From: Glycine soja | Taxonomy: Eukaryota > Streptophyta > Magnoliopsida > Fabales > Fabaceae | NCBI RefSeq assembly: GCF_004193775.1 | Contig: NC_041016.1 | Span: 48,112,767-48,176,766 of the forward strand | Reading direction: 5' to 3' | DNA length: 64,000 nucleotides | Part shown: positions 59,421 through 64,000 of the stretch, in pieces | How positions within the stretch are numbered: the stretch's first letter is position 1 | How the letters are laid out: the number at the start of each line of letters is the position of its first letter | The notes under the pieces: model-generated | Seen by the model: the letters and a program-made list of their open reading frames with translations, nothing else | Database searches by the model: none | What the model was told of the DNA's origin: nothing | Program-made: the position numbers and the translations under genes

Positions 59421-59436
59421 ACGTTTGCACTTACGT
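59421..59436 (-). promoter_or_regulatory. ocs/as-1-like element upstream of GSTU-F
   Basis: On the plus strand it reads ACGTTTGCACTTACGT, matching 13 of 16 positions of the ocs consensus ACGTAAGCGCTTACGT, with both ACGT cores at the 12-bp spacing. It lies about 85 bp upstream of the TATA box, as in GSTU-E (31268-31283). It should bind TGA/OBF-type bZIP proteins and give stress- and auxin-inducible expression, by analogy with known GST promoters. Confidence 0.68.
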
Positions 59437-59439
59437 GGT

Positions 59440-59955
59440 TTCTTCCAATGGGTCCTACGTGTACATATTATTTATTTTTACTTTTTTGTAATACAAACAA
59501 CTTTAAACAATAAATCTCTACAATAGTCTAACTCTCTTTAATTACTTCTAATGAGAGTCTGACCAATAATATTTTTATCTAAAAATAATGTTTGAGTGAC
59601 AAGCAACTTAAAATAATTATATATGTTATTTTTATTAATTTAATAATGTAAAGCAATTGCAATGTCTACAAAGGCAGTTACTTTGGTAGCAAATTGCTTC
59701 CAATAGCTAGTAGCTTCCAATGCTTTACCAACAAGGGTGTGTGTGAAAATACATTCAAATCACGTTCAACGGGAAAATGTCATATTTTCTAATGCAACAA
59801 TGCTAATTAAAGCAACTGGGTATTGCTTATCCATTGCGTTACTTTCAACGCTTTCGAATACACATACACACCAAGTTGTTTGTCTATGTAAAATTACTTT
59901 TGGAGTTCTTAAGTAAAGGGGAAAAAACATTATTAAGAAAGAAGACTAGTAAAAA
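59440..59955. other. Distal GSTU-F upstream DNA
   Basis: No gene is seen. AT-rich, without further recognisable elements. Confidence 0.45.
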
Positions 59956-60355
59956 GAATCAGTCCAATTGTTCTACTTTCCTTTTGAGAAATTATATTTG
60001 TAGAATGTTTAATACAACAAAAAGAAAGATAAGAATAAAAGAGTAGAATAGAAAAGAAGGAATCAATCCAATTGTTCTACTTTCCTTTTGAGAAATTATA
60101 TTTGTAAAACTTTTAATACAACAAAAAGAAAGATAAGAATAAAAGAGTAGAATAGAAAAGAAGGAATCAGTCCAATTGTTCTACTTTCCTTTTGAGAAAT
60201 TATATTTGTACAATTTTTAATACAACAACAAGAAAGATAAGAATAAAAGAGTAGAATAGAAAAGAAAGAATCAGTCCAATTGTTCTGCTTTCCTTTAGAG
60301 AAATTATATTTGTACAATTTTTAACACAACAAAAAGAAAGATAAGAATAAAAGAG
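59956..60355. repeat. 104-bp tandem repeat, about 3.8 copies
   Basis: Copies begin at 59956, 60060, 60164 and 60268, each starting GAATCARTCCAATTGTTCT and containing GAGAAATTATATTTGT and AGAAAGATAAGAATAAAAGAG. The last copy is cut short near 60355. Copies differ at a few positions. This is a minisatellite, not CRISPR: there are no unique spacers. Confidence 0.93.
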
Positions 60356-60940
60356 ATAAACAGAAACAAAGAAAAAAAAAGTGTTATATAAGTAATATAA
60401 GTATATAACTATCTTTTTCTGTTTTTTTTCAATGTTCACCGATGACCCGAACACTAGTGACAAGAATTTTTCTGATTCGCACTGTATTATTCTAAACGTT
60501 GAATTTCCTCTTAAACCCATGATTTTACTTGTTATTCAGATTTATTGATTAATTCTCTACTAATTGATCTAGACAATATAGGTGCCACAATTTACTTCAT
60601 AAACAAGGTTGCTAGTTCAAGTTCATGATGGTCCAACTCGCCAAGAAAAAAAAGAGAGGAAATTAACTTTCTCTATGAATTTGTTCGCAATAACTTTGGT
60701 AGGGGACTTTTTGTTTTACATTGTGATTTCAAGTATTAAAAGAGATAATTAATTAGCCATCGTTTTTCTATGATAACCAACCACATTTCCATGCACGTTT
60801 AAGGAGAAAGTAGTTTCATGCGTGTTAGACATAGAAAACAACTTTAAATCACTCATCCATATTCAAATTTTACCTCCAGGATGATCTTCCTGGACCTGGG
60901 CCAATTCAGGTAGTAATTATTTTAGTCCCAAAAACTAGCC
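60356..60940. other. Spacer with one copy of a dispersed repeat
   Basis: 60530-60735 resembles 63605-63760 in the same orientation (TAGTTCAAGTTCA, GATGGTCC, TTTCTCTA, TTGTTCGCA, TAACTTTGG, then TACATTGYGATTTCA). No gene is seen. Confidence 0.55.
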
Positions 60941-61089
60941 AGTAACTATTAGATGCCTTGATAAAATGAGATTTTATTGATCACAAGTGCATGCACGACA
61001 TAAAATCCCTCATCTTAATCTTGTACACAAAATAAAAGTACACTAGGCCTTTTTAACATGAAAATATTTATTGGGTTGATCCACAAATT

Positions 61090-61400
61090 AACTTTCTCTG
61101 TTTCGAATCAAGTTCCTTCTTCATTTCCACAACTTCATCATACACCTCCTTCCCATCAGGAAGAATTTTGGACAGTCTCTCTCTGCATGCATCTTTTAGC
61201 CCAAGCCACGATTTTAGGACACTCTCCTTCCATTTCAAAGTTGCCATATATGTCTCGAAAGTATAAAACCAAACGTGTCACCTCCGTAAGAAGGTTTGAC
61301 ACTCAATGTCTCTTCTAGCTGCTTAAAGACAGAGATCAACTCCTTCCCTCCCTCGTGCTCTTCTCCTTTAGAAAGCCACATTTTATTCCAAGTAAGATAT
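61090..61400 (-). pseudogene. GSTU exon-2 pseudogene, relative of E/F
   Basis: On the minus strand it reads TWNKMWLSKGEEHEGGKELI, continues VFKQLEETLSVKPSYGGDTF, then lacks about 50 bp (the FVDLxLIPFxxW part). It resumes in another frame with YGNFEMEGECPKIVAWAKRC. Further lesions follow before the end near 61090. Its 3' flank (60940-61089) resembles the GSTU-E 3'UTR. No exon 1 was found. The 5' side is interrupted by the LTR described next. Confidence 0.85.
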
Positions 61401-61492
61401 GTTAGAATAAATGTAATGTGATTCCAAGTAAGATATGTTAGAATAAATGTAATGTGATTCCAAGTAAGATATGTTAGAATAAATGTAACGTG
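61385..61492. repeat. 36-bp unit in three tandem copies at a GSTU/LTR junction
   Basis: Units begin at 61385, 61421 and 61457, each ATTCCAAGTAAGATA followed by TGTTAGAATAAATGTAAYGTG. The first half is GSTU exon-2 sequence and the second half is the start of the adjacent LTR. So the insertion junction itself has been triplicated. Confidence 0.9.
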
Positions 61493-63128
61493 AGAGGCAT
61501 GTGACTTGGGTAGGAATTAATAATTAATAATTAATAATTAAATTGTAATTAGATTCAAAAAGAGAAGTTTCTAAAGATAATTAATGAGAGTAATGGTTAT
61601 ATAAGGTCTTCTTCCTAACACGAAAATGTTCTTTCTAATTTTCGACCATCACAAACTTAAAGAGACAGAAAGAATAATTAAGGGAGTGAAATATTTGTTT
61701 ATTTTCTTTTTCAAGAAATCAAAATGCACCTGAAGAGAAGTCTTGTTATTAAGAAAGATACGTATTGTTTATCTATTATTGGTGTTTCAATATCACGTTG
61801 ATTTCCTATAATTGTTAATCTAAAAAATCCTTAAAAGATTTGCATGTGATATCAGAGTCTAGGTTATAAAATTTATGATTTTATAAGAATAATTTATTTT
61901 TTCTCAATTATGAATGAACCTTGATAATGAAATTTAAGAATTTTATTTTGTCCGCTATTGTATACGATATTTTATTATTGTTGAATTTTCGAAACGAGCG
62001 TACAAAGTGGTGTTGTTACATTGGGTGAACGAAAGCTTTTGGCTGCCACAACCCTTTCTCCTTTTGCCATATACATGAACGACAAAAGAAAAAAGATTCT
62101 TTTTAATTTTTTAGTTGAAAATCTTTGCATATTAAAGTGTTGTCTTCCAATTATGGAGAAAGAAAGAAAGACCTCTCAGCCGGCATGTACGTCCATTCAA
62201 GGAATTCTTAGAATTGCTATTCTCAACCCCTTTTTGTTATTCTCAATCTCACATGCTCATTTTTTTTCCTGAATATTATTGTTGAATATCATTAAAGGAT
62301 TGAAAGTTTATGTCCTGAAATTAAATTAATGTGAATGCTTTAAAATTATCGATAGCAATAAATATGTATATGCTATACATTTTCTTCAATGTGATTGAAT
62401 TTCTATTATTTTATTGGTTATAATGTGAATGTATGGTATTTATTTGGCCGGGAATGAAATTAATAAAATGACTATAAATTGTTAATAGCAATAAAGATGT
62501 GTAGGTCATGTATTTGATTGGAATTAAATGTATGATGAATTTTCTAGTCACCAAACTGGATAAATTTATAAGGTTATTTAATTTCAAATTAATGATTATT
62601 TCAATTACTCATAAAATAATGGATGCTAAATTATATGATTATTGGTTTATGGGTACATTGAAATTCATTGTTATAAGGTATTTATGGATCACCCAAAGGT
62701 TGTTTAGTTGTTCTTATATTTAATGAATATAATTGTATGCGATTTGTGTGTATCATTAGTTTTGTTTATATACCCAAAGGTAATAGGTACTATTAATGGG
62801 TGCAAATTTAATTGTCAAATAATATTAAGAATTTTATTAGGATCATCATGTTTGTATGTTGTGTGTTAATGTATCACCCAAAGGAGAACATCAATATACA
62901 TTGATTGTTATCTGAATGAATTATATGTATGACATGTGTTTTATGTCTCAAAATGTTTATGTGAATTTTTATTATGTCGTACCTATTCCCAATTCATTAA
63001 ACTATCATGTATCATATGTGTCAATTTTCAATGGGCTTAACTTTTCTGATAGGAACGAGCAATTCCAATTTCATCTCGGTGTTTTGGATCTTGATCTTGC
63101 TATATTGAGCATGTTAAAACAATATTAA
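61472..63128 (+). mobile_element. 5' part of a copia-type LTR retrotransposon
   Basis: A candidate LTR runs from TGTTAGAATAAATG (61472) to TTTGCA (61844). It is followed by TGATATCAGAGT (61847-61858), one base off the usual initiator-Met primer-binding site at its start. Downstream, 62916-63128 encodes a copia gag N-terminus: VSIFNGLNFSDRNEQFQFHL, then GVLDLDLAIL. The intervening leader has three ACCCAAAGG words. The rest of gag, all of pol and the 3' LTR are missing, so the copy is truncated. It inserted at the start of the GSTU exon-2 fragment. Confidence 0.7.
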
Positions 63129-64000
63129 AACACACACTTGGGATAATAAAAATTGAGTGAAATTATTTAATTATAACATAATTTCTTTGTTTATTTAATT
63201 TACCTTTTTAAGATTTAAATGTCATTTGAGAATGTTTTAACTAAAAATAAATTTCATCTAATTTTGTTTGAAATTGAAGAAAAAAAAATTATAATAATGT
63301 TAATTTTTTGAATTGATACTTGACTATTCGATTAATTTCATATAAAATTATTTTATCTTTTCGTTTAACTTAAATTATTTTAAAAAATATATTAATTTAT
63401 TTAGTTACATAAATTTCATTTTTATTTTTATTATGATTACTCTTATTTTAAATTAAATTAGTTTCAAAAATAGCTTGTTCATTAAATATTTTTTTAACAA
63501 ATGTGATAAGAAATTAAACTTTATTAAAGTATATTAGTTGAAATAAATATAAAACTTTTACGTAATATCACATCATAGGAATATATATATATATCAAATA
63601 AAGATCCAGATTTATTGATTCTAGTAATTGATAGAAAATTTTTCTAGTTCAAGTTCAAGATGGTCCTACTCTCCAAAAGAAAAAAAAAATAGAGAACACT
63701 TTCTCTAGTAAATTGTTCGCACTAACTTTGGACAAGAACTTTTTTTACATTGCGATTTCATATTTTTTTATCCCAATTAGACAAAAACAAATATCAATTT
63801 CCTCAACTAGTCAGGGTTCTACTTTTAAATAGTTTAATGAAATTTTAATTTATAATATTTAATTAATAATACAATTAATTGTTTTTAAAGAATATATATA
63901 ATAATATAATTTTAAAAGAAATAATATTACATAGTAATATTAAAAAATATATTTTAAAATTAAAATTTATCCTAATGAAATGTATTAGGTATAGATGTTT
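63129..64000. other. AT-rich right end of the window
   Basis: No gene is seen. Contains the second copy (63605-63760) of the repeat also found at 60530-60735. The two copies flank the GSTU fragment and the truncated retrotransposon. The rest is A/T low-complexity. Confidence 0.5.

Noticed and set aside
59956..60355. Regularly spaced repeats considered as a CRISPR array
   Set aside because: Units are directly adjacent with no unique spacers, and the genome is a plant.

Overview
This window is plant nuclear DNA, very probably from a legume and most likely soybean (Glycine) or a close relative. The evidence is AT-rich intergenic DNA, genes with GT-AG introns, a tau-class glutathione S-transferase (GSTU) family of soybean type, and a dense mix of CACTA, hAT, Mutator, Stowaway and copia elements. 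Species is inferred from protein and repeat character only.

The main content is a GSTU cluster with six intact-looking two-exon genes. Here they are called A (14439-15585, +), B (17788-18752, +), C (20579-21562, +), D (22312-23077, -), E (30272-31090, -) and F (57624-59240, -). In all six the single intron falls in phase 0 after a conserved WxxYxDxK segment, and the predicted proteins are 217-221 aa. At least seven broken GSTU pieces lie among and around them (9629+, 16931+, 19540-, 51905-, 55655+, 57180+, 61090-). Spacer, promoter and 3'UTR blocks are also repeated, so the cluster grew by segmental duplication and was then broken up by transposons. E and F share a TATA box and, about 85 bp further upstream, a 16-bp motif resembling the ocs/as-1 element known from stress- and auxin-responsive GST promoters.

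The only other intact-looking gene is a three-exon gibberellin 2-oxidase (45215-46762, -; 332 aa), which should inactivate bioactive gibberellins.

Layout: 1-4.6 kb holds a decayed CACTA (tnp2) transposase. 4.6-9.4 kb is AT-rich with a long inverted-repeat element. 9.6-11.6 kb is a GSTU exon-1 stub joined to a decayed hAT transposase. 12.57-13.65 kb is a Mutator-like element with a perfect 9-bp target duplication. 14.3-23.1 kb is the GSTU core. 24.6-29.1 kb is a copia element on the minus strand. 30.3-31.3 kb is GSTU E. 31.9-32.9 kb is a second hAT remnant. 33.2-36.5 kb is an LTR-like fragment and AT-rich DNA. 36.5-44.2 kb is a CACTA complex with hairpin arrays and a captured EngB-type GTPase fragment. 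45.2-46.8 kb is the GA 2-oxidase. 47.5-50.8 kb holds a Stowaway MITE and a probable 2-kb solo LTR. 51.9-61.4 kb is the outer GSTU region with gene F, fragments, MITEs and a 104-bp tandem repeat. 61.4-63.1 kb is the 5' part of another copia element inserted next to a GSTU fragment.

I found no prokaryotic features, CRISPR arrays or confident RNA genes. The most interesting items are the ocs-like element at a matching position in E and F, the inverted copy of the GSTU-A 3'UTR, the GTPase fragment in the CACTA complex, the palindrome arrays, and the Mutator-like element that places G-box motifs upstream of GSTU-A.
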